A DNA stretch of 64,000 nt from Microbacterium enclense (GCF_001456955.1 NZ_KQ758471.1:224576-288575); one strand, 5' to 3'; numbered from the stretch's first letter, positions 32,041 to 41,689 are shown. Notes: generated by a model not told the origin, from the letters alone. Program-made: numbers and translations.

Positions 32041-33645
32041 TCACCCGCCGATGGTCTCGACTTCGGGCACCTCGGGCGCGATGCGCCCCGCCTCGGCCCG
32101 CGGCTCCGGCTCTTCGCGCTGCACGTGCTCGGCCGCTGCAGTGATGCGCCGCGCCATACCGCTGAAGATGAGGCCGTGGAACGGCAGCACCGCCATCCAG
32201 TACAGGCGTCCGGCGAGCCCGGTCGGGAAGAACAGCGCGCGCTGGTCGAAGCGCGCCCCGTCGCCTTCGGGCGTCGCGCGTAGTTCGAGCCACGCGCCGC
32301 CGGGAACCTTCATCTCGGCGCGCAGGCGGAGCAGGTGGCCGGGTTCGATGGCCTCCACGCGCCAGAAATCGAGCGCGTCACCGACGGTGACGACCGAGCG
32401 GCTCCGACGACCGCGGGCGAGCCCCACCCCGCCGACGAGCCGGTCCATCCAGCCCCGGATCGCCCAGAGCAGCGGCGAGGAGTACCAGCCGTTCTCACCG
32501 CCGATCCCCTCGATCACCGACCACAGCTGCTTGGCATTGGCGGTGGTGGTCATCGTGCGCACGTCGGTGTAGACGAGGCGCCCGGCCCAGTCGGGGTCGC
32601 TCGGCAGCGGGTCGCTCGGAACGCCCGAGACCTCGGCATCCAGCCAGCTCGTCTCGATGTCGTCGTCGTTCACGCGCCGCAGCGCCAGGCGCACGGCGTC
32701 GCGGTAGGGCATGAGTCCCGCCTCGGGCCGCGGGATGAGGTCGTCGACGGCACGGTCTTTCACGATGCAGTCGTTCTGCAGCGACTCGACGAGGGGACGC
32801 GCGATCGACTTCGGGATCGGCGTGACGAGGTTGACCCAGTGCGACGCGAGCCGCGGCGTCAACACGGGCAACGACGCGATCGGCCGCTGGTGAAGCCCGG
32901 CCTCGAGGGCGTAGCCGTTCATCATCTGGCCGTAGCGCAGCACGTCGGGGCCGCCGATGTCGACGGCGCGGTTGACGTTCGGCGCCACACGCGCGGCCCC
33001 GAGCAGGTAGTGCAGCACGTCGCGCACGGCGATCGGCTGGATGCGGTTGCGCACCCACTTGGGCGCCGGCATGTAGGGCAGCACGTCGGTGAGATGACGC
33101 ACCATCTCGAACGACGCCGAGCCCGAGCCGATGACGACGCCCGCCTGCAGCACGACGGTGGGCACGCCGCTGGCCAGGAGGATGTCGCCGACCTCGACGC
33201 GCGAGCGCAGGTGCGCCGACAACGGCGTGTCGTCGGGGTGCAGACCGCCGAGGTACACGATGCGGCGTACCGATGCCGCCGCGGCCGCGTCGGCGACCGT
33301 CTGGGCCGCTCGGCGATCGGTGCTCTCGAAGTCTTTGCCCCCGCCCATCGAGTGGATCAGGTAATAGACGACGTCGACATCGTCGACAGCCTCCTTCACC
33401 GCCGAGGCGTCGGTCGCGTCGCCCTCAACGACCTCGACCTCGGCGCCCCACGGGAAAGCCGCCGCGCGCTGCGGATCGCGGGCCAGGACGCGCACGCGGT
33501 AGCCCGCGGCGATGAGGCGCGGAACGAGGCGGCCGCCCAGGTAGCCGGTGGCTCCGAGCACGAGGGCGCGCGGTGCAGACCCGTCGTCGCGGGGCTGCGC
33601 GATGAGGGCGGGTTCGCGGCCGGTGGGTGTGGTCAGCTCGCTCAT
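32041..33645 (-). CDS. SDR/NmrA-like NAD(P)-binding protein with DUF2867 domain
   Basis: 534 residues from the ATG at 33645. An N-terminal Rossmann fold (ALVLGATGYLGGRLVPRLIA near 25-45, RVLARDP, YYLIHSMGGG) is of the atypical SDR/NmrA group. The C-terminal half (about 330-490) is DUF2867-like (YTDVRTMTTTANAKQLWSVI, GENGWYSSPLLWAIRGWMDR, ending ALFFPTGLAGRLYWMAVLPF), possibly membrane-associated. Two-domain proteins of this kind are common in actinobacteria and are annotated only as SDR oxidoreductases. It probably acts as a reductase on a lipid or quinone-like substrate, but this is unproven. Confidence 0.85.
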   Translation of the reverse strand: MSELTTPTGREPALIAQPRDDGSAPRALVLGATGYLGGRLVPRLIAAGYRVRVLARDPQRAAAFPWGAEVEVVEGDATDASAVKEAVDDVDVVYYLIHSMGGGKDFESTDRRAAQTVADAAAAASVRRIVYLGGLHPDDTPLSAHLRSRVEVGDILLASGVPTVVLQAGVVIGSGSASFEMVRHLTDVLPYMPAPKWVRNRIQPIAVRDVLHYLLGAARVAPNVNRAVDIGGPDVLRYGQMMNGYALEAGLHQRPIASLPVLTPRLASHWVNLVTPIPKSIARPLVESLQNDCIVKDRAVDDLIPRPEAGLMPYRDAVRLALRRVNDDDIETSWLDAEVSGVPSDPLPSDPDWAGRLVYTDVRTMTTTANAKQLWSVIEGIGGENGWYSSPLLWAIRGWMDRLVGGVGLARGRRSRSVVTVGDALDFWRVEAIEPGHLLRLRAEMKVPGGAWLELRATPEGDGARFDQRALFFPTGLAGRLYWMAVLPFHGLIFSGMARRITAAAEHVQREEPEPRAEAGRIAPEVPEVETIGG

Positions 33646-33763
33646 GCCCGACACGGTACGCCGGGCCTCCGACATCGCCGGGGGCTTGACGTCGGGCGTA
33701 GCACGCCGCCGCCGTCACCGCCCCGACTGGCATCGTCGCGCCGATGGGGGTACGGCTAGAAGG

Positions 33764-35221
33764 ATGAACGACAAAGCCCCGGCACCCCGTCTCGAGGTCG
33801 ACGACGTCATCGTCGTCGACACGAAGCGCGTACGCACCGCGATCGGCGGTACCGTCGTCGGCAACTTCATGGAGTGGTTCGACTTCGGCATCTACGGCTA
33901 TCTCGCCGTCACGCTCAGCGCCGTCTTCGCCTCGAACGTGCCCGCCCCGTGGGACCTTCTCGTGACGTTGCTGGGCTTCGCCATCTCGTTCCTCGTCCGC
34001 CCCTTCGGCGGTTTCGTGCTCGGTCCCCTCGGCGACCGCATCGGGCGGCAGAAGGTGCTGTTCCTCACGATGGCGATGATGGCCGCGGCGACCGCGCTCA
34101 TCGGCATCCTGCCCACGTCCGCGCAGATCGGGCTGTGGGCGATCCTGCCGCTCTACCTGCTCAAGATGGTGCAGGGCTTCTCCACCGGAGGCGAATACGC
34201 CGGGGCGACCACCTACGTCTCGGAGTTCTCCCCCGATCGCCGGCGCGGTTTCTGGTCGTCGTGGCTCGACGTCGGCTCGTACGTCGGGTTCGCCGCGGGC
34301 GCGTCGGCCGTGGCCGTCACCACCGCCATCACCACGGCGGTCTCGGGCGAGAACGCCATGGTCGAGTACGGCTGGCGCATCCCGTTCCTGCTCGCGATCC
34401 CGCTCGGCATCGTGGCGATCTACTTCCGCCTGCGCATCCCCGAGACGCCCGCGTTCGAGCAGGGCCACACCGCCGAGATCGACGCCGACGATCCGATGTC
34501 GCGCCAGGGGCTGCGCGGAATCGTCCGTCACCACTGGAAGCCCCTGTTGATCGGCATCGCCCTGGTGGCCGCCACCAACACCGCCGGCTACGCGTTGACC
34601 AGCTACATGCCGACGTACCTCGAGAAGGAGGTCGGCGTCTCGAACCTCACGGCCGCCGTCGCCACGGTGCCGGTGCTGCTGGTGATGTCGGCCGCGCTGC
34701 CGTTCATCGGCCGCCTCAGCGACCGCATCGGACGCAGACCCGTGTACGCGATCGCCGCGGGCTCGGCGCTCGTCCTCCTCGTGCCGGCGTTCCTCGTCAT
34801 GCAGATCGGCGAGCTGTGGGCCGTGATGATCGCCCTGTGCATGGCGGCGGTGCCGGTGGCGTTCTACGTCGCGATCTCGGCATCCGCCCTGCCGGCGCTG
34901 TTCCCGACGGCCTCGCGCTTCGGGGCGATGGCGGTGGCGTACAACGTCGCCGTCTCGCTCTTCGGCGGAACCACGCCCCTCTTCAGCCAGGCGCTCATCG
35001 ACTGGACCGGCAACACGCTCATGCCGGCGTTCTACATCATGTTCTTCGCCGCCCTCGGGCTCGTCGCTCTGCTGTCGATGCGCGAGACCGCCCGGCGCCC
35101 GCTGCTCGGATCGGTGCCGACGGTCGAGACGCCCGCCGAGGCGGAGGCGCTGGTCGAACGTCAGGACCGCGACCCGCTCATCGACACCTCGACGATGCCG
35201 CTGGCGGTCCGCCGGCCCTGA
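33764..35221 (+). CDS. MFS transporter, metabolite:H+ symporter (MHS) group
   Basis: 485 residues, twelve membrane helices. The MHS signatures are strong: GNFMEWFDFGIYGYLAVTLS at helix 1, RPFGGFVLGPLGDRIGRQKV after helix 2-3, and GFSTGGEYAGATTYVSEFSP in helix 4-5. This group carries proline, betaine, shikimate, citrate or ketoglutarate with protons; ProP (osmolyte) is the closest in motif look. A betaine role would fit the gbcAB pair in the window but the genes are 31 kb apart. The ATG is placed directly after AGAAGG. Confidence 0.88.
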   Translation: MNDKAPAPRLEVDDVIVVDTKRVRTAIGGTVVGNFMEWFDFGIYGYLAVTLSAVFASNVPAPWDLLVTLLGFAISFLVRPFGGFVLGPLGDRIGRQKVLFLTMAMMAAATALIGILPTSAQIGLWAILPLYLLKMVQGFSTGGEYAGATTYVSEFSPDRRRGFWSSWLDVGSYVGFAAGASAVAVTTAITTAVSGENAMVEYGWRIPFLLAIPLGIVAIYFRLRIPETPAFEQGHTAEIDADDPMSRQGLRGIVRHHWKPLLIGIALVAATNTAGYALTSYMPTYLEKEVGVSNLTAAVATVPVLLVMSAALPFIGRLSDRIGRRPVYAIAAGSALVLLVPAFLVMQIGELWAVMIALCMAAVPVAFYVAISASALPALFPTASRFGAMAVAYNVAVSLFGGTTPLFSQALIDWTGNTLMPAFYIMFFAALGLVALLSMRETARRPLLGSVPTVETPAEAEALVERQDRDPLIDTSTMPLAVRRP

Positions 35222-35343
35222 GCGGGCGCGGACATCGTCGCCGTCGGACGAGAGCAATGGATGCCGGGCCCGTGGCATCCGCGGTCGTCGGGCTCGCCGC
35301 GGTCCGGTGTGGGTTGTGCGCCGACGCCGCCGTGCCGGTGAGC

Positions 35344-35418
35344 ATGAAGTCAGCGATGCGCACAACCTCAGCCCGCACAGCCGAATGTCGCTGACTTTGC
35401 GCACATCACTGACTTTGT
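35344..35418. repeat. Four-unit palindromic element, 18-bp variant
   Basis: TCAGC at 35350 and 35368 (period 18) and its complement GCTGA/ACTGA at 35390 and 35408 (period 18) are placed symmetrically about base 35381. AAGTCAGCGA (35347-35356) pairs exactly with TCGCTGACTT (35388-35397). A further GGTTGTGCGC at 35312-35321 pairs with GCGCACAACC at 35358-35367. The plan is the same as the 78-bp elements but with 18-bp units and a different box. It lies in the 272-bp gap between the convergent MFS and HerA-like genes, which holds no gene. Confidence 0.75.
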
Positions 35419-35493
35419 GCACACCGCACTCCGCCCACCCGAGCCGCTCCTGCCACCCGAGTCGTACCCCGCCCCGCCCGAGCCGACCGGTGA

Positions 35494-37509
35494 CTAGCGC
35501 CGACGACCCGTGCCGAAGATCCCGCGGATCACGCCCGTCACGATGCTCTTCGTCGCCCCGCGTCCGAGCAGTCCGTCGAGCCCGGGAGCGGGGGTGCTCG
35601 CGCGACCGCGCGGCGCCGCCGTCGACCGGAGGATCCGTTCGTACTCCTGCTGCGCCTTCTTCTGCGCGGCGGCGTTGGCCTTGTCGATCGCGGCCTTCTG
35701 CTTGGCGTACTCGGCCTCGTCGGCGGCGGCCTTCTTCGCCCGCTCCTCGGCCTCGCGCGCCTCGGTCGCCGCCTGCATCCGGGCCCCGAGGATCTCGCGG
35801 GCCGATTCCCGGTCGATCGGGGTTCCGTAGGTCGAGAAGAGGGGGGATGCCGTCACGGCCGACGCCATCGCCTCGGCGGTGATCGGCGACATCGAGGCCC
35901 GCGGGGCGAACATGCGCGTCCACGCGACCGGCGTCGGTGCGCCGCGCTCGCTCATGACGGTGATGATCGCCTCACCGGTGCCCAGTTCCTGCAGCACGCG
36001 CTCGAGGTCGTAGCCGGAGTCGGGGTAGGTGCGCACCGACGCCCGCAGGGCCTTGGCGTCGTCGGGGGTGAAGGCGCGCAGCGCGTGCTGCACCCGCGAG
36101 CCGAGCTGGGCGAGCACGTCGCCCGGCACGTCCTTCGGCGTCTGCGTGACGAAGAACACGCCCACGCCCTTCGAACGGATCAGCCGCACGGTCTGCGTGA
36201 TGGCGGCGAGGAACGCCTTCGACGCGTCGCGGAAGAGCAGGTGCGCCTCGTCGAAGAAGAACACCAGCTTCGGCTTGTCGACGTCGCCCACCTCGGGCAG
36301 CACCTCGTACAGCTCGGCGAGCAGGTACATCAGGAAGGTCGAGTACAGCTCCGGGCGGGATGCCACGTTCGGCACCTCGAGCAGGCTCACGATGCCGGCA
36401 CCCGTGGCATCCGTTCGCAGGAATGCGCGCACGTCGAGTTCGGGCTCGCCGAAGAACGACTCCGCGCCGACGCCGGCGAAGGCGACCAGCTCCCGCAGGA
36501 TGACGCCCGCCGTCGCTGCCGACAGCCCGCCGATGCCCTTCAGCTCGGCCTTGCCGTCGTCGCTGGTGAGGTAGGTGAGCACCGCGCGCAGGTCGGACAG
36601 GTCGACGAGGGCGAGGCCCTTCTCGTCGGCGTAGTGGAAGACGAGACCGAGGCTCGACTCCTGCGTGGCGTTCAGCCCCAGCACGCGACTGAGCAGGAGT
36701 GGGCCGAAGCCCGACACCGTCGCCCGCACCGGGATTCCGGATGCCACGTCGTCGCCGAGCGCGTAGAACTCCGTGGGGAAGGCGCGGGGCGACCAGCCCT
36801 GGCCGAGGGATGCCGTGCGAGCGGCGAGCTTCTCGCTCGGGGTTCCCGGCGCGGCGACACCCGACAGGTCGCCCTTGATGTCGGCGGCGAAGACGGGCAC
36901 GCCGTTCTCCGACAGCTGTTCGGCGAGCAGCTGCAGGGTGCGCGTCTTGCCCGTACCGGTCGCTCCCGCGACCAGACCGTGACGGTTGACCATCGCCAGC
37001 GGAATGCGCACCGGAACGGATGCCACCGCCCCTCCGTTCACGAGAACCCCGAGGTCGAGCGCGGCACCGTCAGCGGCGTAGCCCGCGGCGATCTGCGCGA
37101 CCTGCGCGTCGGTGAGAGGGGCTGGGGATGCCGCGGGCGACGGCGCGGATGCCGGAGGGGTCGACGCCGATGCGGCGGACGTGGATGCCGCCGTTCGCGG
37201 CTCTGCCGCCGGAGCCGATGCGGCGGGCGTCGGTGCAGGGCTGTCGTTCGGGACTGACGCGGCGGCGTCGTTCGGGACCGACACAGCGGGCGCCGACGAG
37301 GCCTCCGACGCCGACGCCGCGCGAGGTTCGCCCGCCTCGCCCGCGGCAGCGGCCCGCGCGGCGGCAGCGGCGGCCTCGGCCGCGGCCAGATCGGCGCGCG
37401 CCCGCGCCAGACGCAACTCCGCTTCCGCGGCCTCCGCCTCGGCTCTCAGGCGCGCCAGTTCGGCTTCGGCCGCGGAGGGAACGGGGGCGCGGTCACCGGG
37501 CTCGCTCAT
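35494..37509 (-). CDS. HerA-like/DUF853 ATPase
   Basis: 671 residues. An N-terminal coiled-coil (about 10-60, Ala/Glu/Arg-rich) and a Ser/Pro/Ala linker (60-135) precede the DUF853 P-loop domain: Walker A GATGTGKT near 184-191, VPVFAADIKGDLSGVAAPG, Walker B LVFFFDEAHLLFRDASK and VFFVTQTPKDVPGDVLAQL. A second coiled coil (AREAEERAKKAAADEAEYAK) lies near 610. The family (E. coli YjgR relatives) is linked to HerA/FtsK helicases, and its function is poorly known. It follows the PAP2 gene after 10 bp, so they are cotranscribed. Confidence 0.88.
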   Translation of the reverse strand: MSEPGDRAPVPSAAEAELARLRAEAEAAEAELRLARARADLAAAEAAAAAARAAAAGEAGEPRAASASEASSAPAVSVPNDAAASVPNDSPAPTPAASAPAAEPRTAASTSAASASTPPASAPSPAASPAPLTDAQVAQIAAGYAADGAALDLGVLVNGGAVASVPVRIPLAMVNRHGLVAGATGTGKTRTLQLLAEQLSENGVPVFAADIKGDLSGVAAPGTPSEKLAARTASLGQGWSPRAFPTEFYALGDDVASGIPVRATVSGFGPLLLSRVLGLNATQESSLGLVFHYADEKGLALVDLSDLRAVLTYLTSDDGKAELKGIGGLSAATAGVILRELVAFAGVGAESFFGEPELDVRAFLRTDATGAGIVSLLEVPNVASRPELYSTFLMYLLAELYEVLPEVGDVDKPKLVFFFDEAHLLFRDASKAFLAAITQTVRLIRSKGVGVFFVTQTPKDVPGDVLAQLGSRVQHALRAFTPDDAKALRASVRTYPDSGYDLERVLQELGTGEAIITVMSERGAPTPVAWTRMFAPRASMSPITAEAMASAVTASPLFSTYGTPIDRESAREILGARMQAATEAREAEERAKKAAADEAEYAKQKAAIDKANAAAQKKAQQEYERILRSTAAPRGRASTPAPGLDGLLGRGATKSIVTGVIRGIFGTGRRR

Positions 37510-37519
37510 GCGCGTCAGC

Positions 37520-38233
37520 CTACGACGGGGTCGCCGCCTCGGCGTCCGTCTTCCGCGCGCGTCGGATCGTCAGGCGATCCTCGTCGCGGGCCCGCAGACG
37601 CGAGAAGGCGGCTGCGAGCACGAAAGCCGCACCGGCGCCGATGAGGGCACCGCCGACGGTGTCCGACAGCCAGTGCGCATGAAGGTACGTGCGGCTGAAC
37701 GCCATCAGCACGACCCAGGCGACGCCGACGATGCGCACCCACAGGTGGGGGAAGAGCACCGCCGCGACCACCGCGATGGTGGCGGCGTTGGCCGTGTGGC
37801 CGGAGGGGAACGAGCCGTAGTCGCTCAAGATCAGGATGTCTTCCGGCCGCGCGCGACCGAAGGTGTGTTTGACCACCTGCACGAGCAGCGCGCTCCCGAC
37901 CGATGCGGCGAGGAAGTAGACGGCCGACCATCGTCGGCGCGACAGGAAGAGCGCGAGGGCCCCCAGCAGGGGCACGATGAGCACGGCGGTGAGGTGACCG
38001 CCCACCGTGTCCATCACGATCGCGAAGACGAAGACGGGCTGCGACGGCGCCGCCGCGAACAGCTGGTTCCACCAGACGTCGACCGCGAACGGGCTCGGGC
38101 CGCGGAAGTAGACCCACGCGCCCAGCGCGCACGCGAGGGCGATGAGCACGACACCCACGACGGCACGGAAACGCTGCGGACGGGTGTCGAGCACGAACTC
38201 GACCGCTCGGTCGTTGATCGCCCTGTCATCCAT
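37520..38233 (-). CDS. PAP2 family phosphatase
   Basis: 237 residues with six membrane helices. The acid-phosphatase triad motifs are complete: KHTFGRARP (K-x6-R-P), the PSGH motif in YGSFPSGHTANAAT, and SRTYLHAHWLSD (S-R-x5-H-x3-D). It removes phosphate from a lipid phosphate such as phosphatidate, undecaprenyl diphosphate or a similar substrate at the membrane. The ATG at 38233 was chosen over an upstream in-frame Met because the extension lacks a ribosome site and is not family-like. It is transcribed with the HerA-like gene downstream. Confidence 0.9.
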   Translation of the reverse strand: MDDRAINDRAVEFVLDTRPQRFRAVVGVVLIALACALGAWVYFRGPSPFAVDVWWNQLFAAAPSQPVFVFAIVMDTVGGHLTAVLIVPLLGALALFLSRRRWSAVYFLAASVGSALLVQVVKHTFGRARPEDILILSDYGSFPSGHTANAATIAVVAAVLFPHLWVRIVGVAWVVLMAFSRTYLHAHWLSDTVGGALIGAGAAFVLAAAFSRLRARDEDRLTIRRARKTDAEAATPS

Positions 38234-38252
38234 CGCCTCATGATGCCGCGTC

Positions 38253-38284
38253 CGGTGGGCCCGACGGAATGGTCGGGCCCACCG
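38253..38284. terminator. GC-rich hairpin after the Bcr/CflA gene
   Basis: CGGTGGGCCCGAC (38253-38265) and GTCGGGCCCACCG (38272-38284) are exact reverse complements with a 6-base loop. The hairpin lies after the stop of the drug-transporter gene (38355) and before the PAP2 start on the same strand. A T-run is missing, so it may act as a Rho-assisted or mRNA-stabilising structure. Confidence 0.65.
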
Positions 38285-38354
38285 TCGGGCTGAGACGCCG
38301 GCTCTGCTACTGTTCGCCGCCACACGCGGCATCCGGAGTCCGCCGCCGGGTAGG

Positions 38355-39743
38355 TCAGGGCGCGAGACGCTCCACCGTGCGCGGGCGCACGAGCGTCCAC
38401 AGCGCGATCACGCCGATGACCGCGCAGCCCACCATGACCGACGCCATGGTGGTCGCCGTGATGCCCGACCCGGTCGCGAGCAGTCCGACCAACGGCGAGA
38501 TGATGCCCGCGACGCCGAAGTTGGCGGCGCCGATGATCGACTGCGCCGTGCCCGCGGCCTTGCCGTGCCGGTCGAGGGCGAGCACCTGCGCGCACGGGAA
38601 GGTGAAACCGCAGGCCGTCATGAAGAAGAACAGGGGGATCACGGTCCCCCACAGTCCCAGGCCGAGCTGGTCGGTGAGCACGATCGTGCCTCCCGCGAGC
38701 ACGAGCACCGCGGTCGACACCGCGAGCACCCACTGCGGACCGAACCGCGCCGCGAGGCGCGAGGCCACCTGCACGCCGACGACGACGCCGACCGAGTTCA
38801 CGGCGAACAGCACGCCGTACTGCTGCGGGTTGAAGCCGTAGGTCACCTGGAACAGGAACGAGGATGCCGACAGGTACGAGAACAGTCCGCTGAACGCCAT
38901 CGCCCCGATCACGAGCACGCCGATGAAGACACGGTCGCGGAACACGCTGCCGTACCGCTGCCACACCGTGGTGGCGCCGGGTCCGCCGCGGCGGGCGGGG
39001 GGAAGCGTCTCGGGGATGAAGATGATGGCCGACACGAGCATGACCGCGCCGTAGACGGCGAGCACGACGAAGATGCCGCGCCACGGCATCACGAGCAGCA
39101 GGGCCGACCCGGCGAGCGGGGCCAGCACCGGAGCGACGCCCGAGACCATCGCCATGCGCGAGAGCATGACGACGAGACGGCGCCCGCCGAAGAGGTCGCG
39201 GATGATCGCGGCCGCGACGACACCGCCGGCGGCGGCCCCCGCGCCCATCAGGACGCGGGCGACCGAGAGGGTGCCCAGCGTCGGCGCGAGAGCGGCGAAG
39301 ATGCTCGCCGCCACGTGCAGCGCGGTGACCGTGAGTAGCGGGATGCGACGCCCGACCTTGTCGCTGAGAGGACCGACGATCAACTGCCCCAGCGCGAAGC
39401 CGATCATGGTGCCGGTGAGGGTGAGCTGGATGGCGGCCGCGGTCGTCTGGAAGTCGGCCTCGAGCACGGGGAAGGCCGGCAGGTACAGGTCGATCGTGAA
39501 CGGGCCGAGGGCGGTCAACGCGCCCAGCAGCACGATGTAGAGCACGCGGCGCGACGACGGGATGGCGTCGCCCGGGTGGAGCACGATCGGCGCGGTCGCC
39601 GGGTTCTTGCCGAGCGTCCGGATGGCTCCGGTGGTCGACGGAGCCGGGCGCGAGGGCGTGGCGGAGGGGGCCGCCGAGGCGGACGGGGTGATCACGGGGT
39701 GGGAGGAGGTATCGAGCACGCGTCTGATTTCGTTTCGCAACAC
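38355..39743 (-). CDS. Bcr/CflA family multidrug efflux MFS transporter
   Basis: 462 residues, twelve membrane helices after a 60-residue Ser/Pro/Thr-rich cytoplasmic N terminus. Family marks are LGALTALGPFTIDLYLPAFP in helix 1, GQLIVGPLSDKVGRRIPLL between helices 2 and 3, and RVLMGAGAAAGGVVAAAIIR. It exports drugs by proton antiport (bicyclomycin, chloramphenicol type); the specific substrate is unknown. The long N terminus may be shorter if translation starts at an internal codon near SSRRVLYIVL. The promoter region (39744-39948) is shared with the divergent DUF3105 gene. Confidence 0.88.
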   Translation of the reverse strand: MLRNEIRRVLDTSSHPVITPSASAAPSATPSRPAPSTTGAIRTLGKNPATAPIVLHPGDAIPSSRRVLYIVLLGALTALGPFTIDLYLPAFPVLEADFQTTAAAIQLTLTGTMIGFALGQLIVGPLSDKVGRRIPLLTVTALHVAASIFAALAPTLGTLSVARVLMGAGAAAGGVVAAAIIRDLFGGRRLVVMLSRMAMVSGVAPVLAPLAGSALLLVMPWRGIFVVLAVYGAVMLVSAIIFIPETLPPARRGGPGATTVWQRYGSVFRDRVFIGVLVIGAMAFSGLFSYLSASSFLFQVTYGFNPQQYGVLFAVNSVGVVVGVQVASRLAARFGPQWVLAVSTAVLVLAGGTIVLTDQLGLGLWGTVIPLFFFMTACGFTFPCAQVLALDRHGKAAGTAQSIIGAANFGVAGIISPLVGLLATGSGITATTMASVMVGCAVIGVIALWTLVRPRTVERLAP

Positions 39744-39948
39744 GGACAGCCCGACGAATCGGGCTGAGAAAGTGGGGGGATCATCGAACCTCGAATCGAT
39801 TCGACCTCGTCATACTATCGCGACTCCCCCACCGGCCACCATCCCGGCTCGGGGGTTCCTCCCAGGCCATCGGCCCATTCGCCCGAATAGGCTGGAGATG
39901 TCGGCGGATGCCGATGTGTCCCGCCCCGAAGAGAGACGAACACGACGC

Positions 39949-40656
39949 ATGACCCCCTCCCCCGACAAGCGCGCCAGCGGAAACCCCGCCACCCAGGCTC
40001 AGATCGACCTGACCGTCAAGCAGCAGCGCGAGCAGAAGCGCCAGGAGAAGCTGGCCGAGTACCAGAAGCAGATGGCGCGCCGTAAGCGCGGCAAGCTCGT
40101 CTGGTGGGTCGTGGGCTCCGTGGCATCCCTCGCGGTGATCGGCCTGGTCGTGGCATCCTTCGTGCTCGCTCCCGCCCCCGCGCCCACCTATCAGGCGCAG
40201 AACAGCACGGGCGAGGTGCCCGACGGCGTGCAGACGTACGAGAACCGCTCCGACCACGTGCAGGGCGCGGTGACCTACGAGCAGAACCCGCCCGCCGGCG
40301 GCCCGCACAACCCCTACTGGCTGAACTGCGGTGTCTACACCGAGCCCCAGCAGAACGAGAACGCGGTGCACTCCCTGGAGCACGGCGCCATCTGGATCAC
40401 GTACGACCCCGCGCGCGTCGACGAGGCCGGGATCGACGCCCTGAAGGCCGTCATGCCCTCGAGCTACGCGATCCTCTCGCCGTACCCCGACATGGACACC
40501 GCCGTCGCGGTCAGCGGCTGGAACCACCAGCTCAAGGTCGACGACCCCACCGACTCGCGCATCAAGGACTTCTTCACCGAGTTCTGGCGCAGCCAGAACG
40601 TGCCCGAGCCCAACGCCGCCTGCTCCGGCGCGATCGACGGCCCGGGCAAGGCTTGA
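39949..40656 (+). CDS. DUF3105 domain membrane protein
   Basis: 235 residues from the ATG at 39949. A basic, Gln/Lys-rich cytoplasmic N terminus (KQQREQKRQEKLAEYQKQMA) precedes one membrane segment (about 50-70) and an outer DUF3105 domain with the family motifs PPAGGPHNPYWLNCGVYTEP and NAVHSLEHGAIWITYDP. The conserved His and Cys could hold metal. DUF3105 genes sit beside DUF305 genes in many actinobacteria, as here. The role is unknown; a link to copper or cell-envelope redox has been suggested only by context. Confidence 0.85.
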   Translation: MTPSPDKRASGNPATQAQIDLTVKQQREQKRQEKLAEYQKQMARRKRGKLVWWVVGSVASLAVIGLVVASFVLAPAPAPTYQAQNSTGEVPDGVQTYENRSDHVQGAVTYEQNPPAGGPHNPYWLNCGVYTEPQQNENAVHSLEHGAIWITYDPARVDEAGIDALKAVMPSSYAILSPYPDMDTAVAVSGWNHQLKVDDPTDSRIKDFFTEFWRSQNVPEPNAACSGAIDGPGKA

Positions 40657-41327
40657 TGACCGACGACGCTCCCGCGGCGCGGCCCGCGGTCCGCTGGATC
40701 GTCGTCGCCGTCGTCGCCGTCGCGGTGATCGCCGTGGCCTTCGCGGTCGGACGCTTCACGGCGTTCGGCGCGACGGCCGCGCCCGCGCACCCGTCCGAGA
40801 CGTCGGCGGATGCCGGCTTCGCCCGCGACATGCAGGTGCACCACACGCAGGCGGTGCTCATGGCGATGGAGATCTACCGCAAGACCGACGACGACGAACT
40901 GCGCACCCTGTCGTACGACATCGCCACCGGCCAGTCCGGCCAGCGCGGCGAGATGTACGGCTGGCTCGTCGAATGGGGCCTCCCGCAGGCGTCGTCGCAA
41001 CCGCTGATGACGTGGATGGAATCGTCGGGCGAGCACAGCCACGGCGACACCGCCGCGCTCACGCAGGAGCAGCTCATGAGCGAGATGGGCATGGCGACGG
41101 ATGCCGAGCTCTCCGAGCTCCAGACGCTCGACGGTCGGCCCGCCGACTGCCTGTTCCTCGAGCTGATGATCCGGCACCACCAGGGCGCGATCCCCATGGC
41201 CCAGGCCGTCATCGAGCTCGGCGACGACGAGCGCGTCAAGGCCGTCGCCGGCACGATCGTCAGCGGCCAGTCCGCCGAGATCGACGCGATGCGCGACATC
41301 CAGTCGCGCCTCGGCTGCAGCGCCTGA
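40656..41327 (+). CDS. DUF305 domain protein
   Basis: 223 residues, ATG overlapping the DUF3105 stop. An N-terminal membrane anchor (about 13-38, WIVVAVVAVAVIAVAFAVG) is followed by two ferritin-like helical-bundle halves, each with the family histidine pair: RDMQVHHTQAVLMAMEI and ELMIRHHQGAIPMAQAV. A Met/His-rich stretch (WMESSGEHSHGD) lies between. DUF305 proteins are often in metal (copper) resistance loci, which the His/Met content supports. The partner is the DUF3105 protein in a two-gene operon. Confidence 0.87.
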   Translation: MTDDAPAARPAVRWIVVAVVAVAVIAVAFAVGRFTAFGATAAPAHPSETSADAGFARDMQVHHTQAVLMAMEIYRKTDDDELRTLSYDIATGQSGQRGEMYGWLVEWGLPQASSQPLMTWMESSGEHSHGDTAALTQEQLMSEMGMATDAELSELQTLDGRPADCLFLELMIRHHQGAIPMAQAVIELGDDERVKAVAGTIVSGQSAEIDAMRDIQSRLGCSA

Positions 41328-41413
41328 CCGCCCCTGCCGCCCCGGGCGCCCCGCGCCTGCCGCCCCGCCCTGGCTCGGCGCCCGGGCCGGCGCCCGGCGC
41401 GGCTCACCCCCCG

Positions 41414-41480
41414 CGAGAAACGCCATTCACCGCGAGAAACGCCGCCTCACAGCGTGTCTCCCCGCGGATGCCGTTTCTCG
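41414..41480. repeat. Palindromic element, box CGAGAAACG, copy 1
   Basis: Units CGAGAAACGCCATTCACCG (41414-41432) and CGAGAAACGCCGCCTCACA (41433-41451) are direct. An inverted unit, read on the other strand as CGAGAAACGGCATCCGCGG, covers 41462-41480. The 10 bases between (41452-41461) read GGAGACACGC on the other strand and match the start of a fourth unit that lost 9 bases. So this is a 67-bp version of the 78-bp plan. Confidence 0.85.
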
Positions 41481-41622
41481 CGACGCCCCGTCCCCCTTTG
41501 CCCCGCCGCGCGCACCGGACCGGCGCTGCGCGCACCGCGCGGACCGGTCCGGCGCTGCGCGCGCCCTCCCCGGACCGGCGCGGCGCGGCGCCCAGGCCGG
41601 CGCCCGGTGCGGCCCACCCGCG

Positions 41623-41689
41623 CGAGAAACGCCATTCACCGCAAGAAACGCCGCCTCACAGCGTGTCTCCCCGCGGATGCCGTTTCTCG
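41623..41689. repeat. Palindromic element, box CGAGAAACG, copy 2
   Basis: A copy of the 41414 element, identical except for one change in the second unit (CAAGAAACGCC instead of CGAGAAACGCC). It keeps the same 9-base loss in the third unit, so the duplication came after the loss. The flanks are duplicated as well. Confidence 0.85.

Noticed and set aside
31709..32293. Long minus-strand ORF of Arg/Gly/Ala repeats through the 39-bp array
   Set aside because: It has a 39-bp (13-codon) period only because of the DNA repeat, no ribosome site, and runs into the end of the 32041 gene in another frame.
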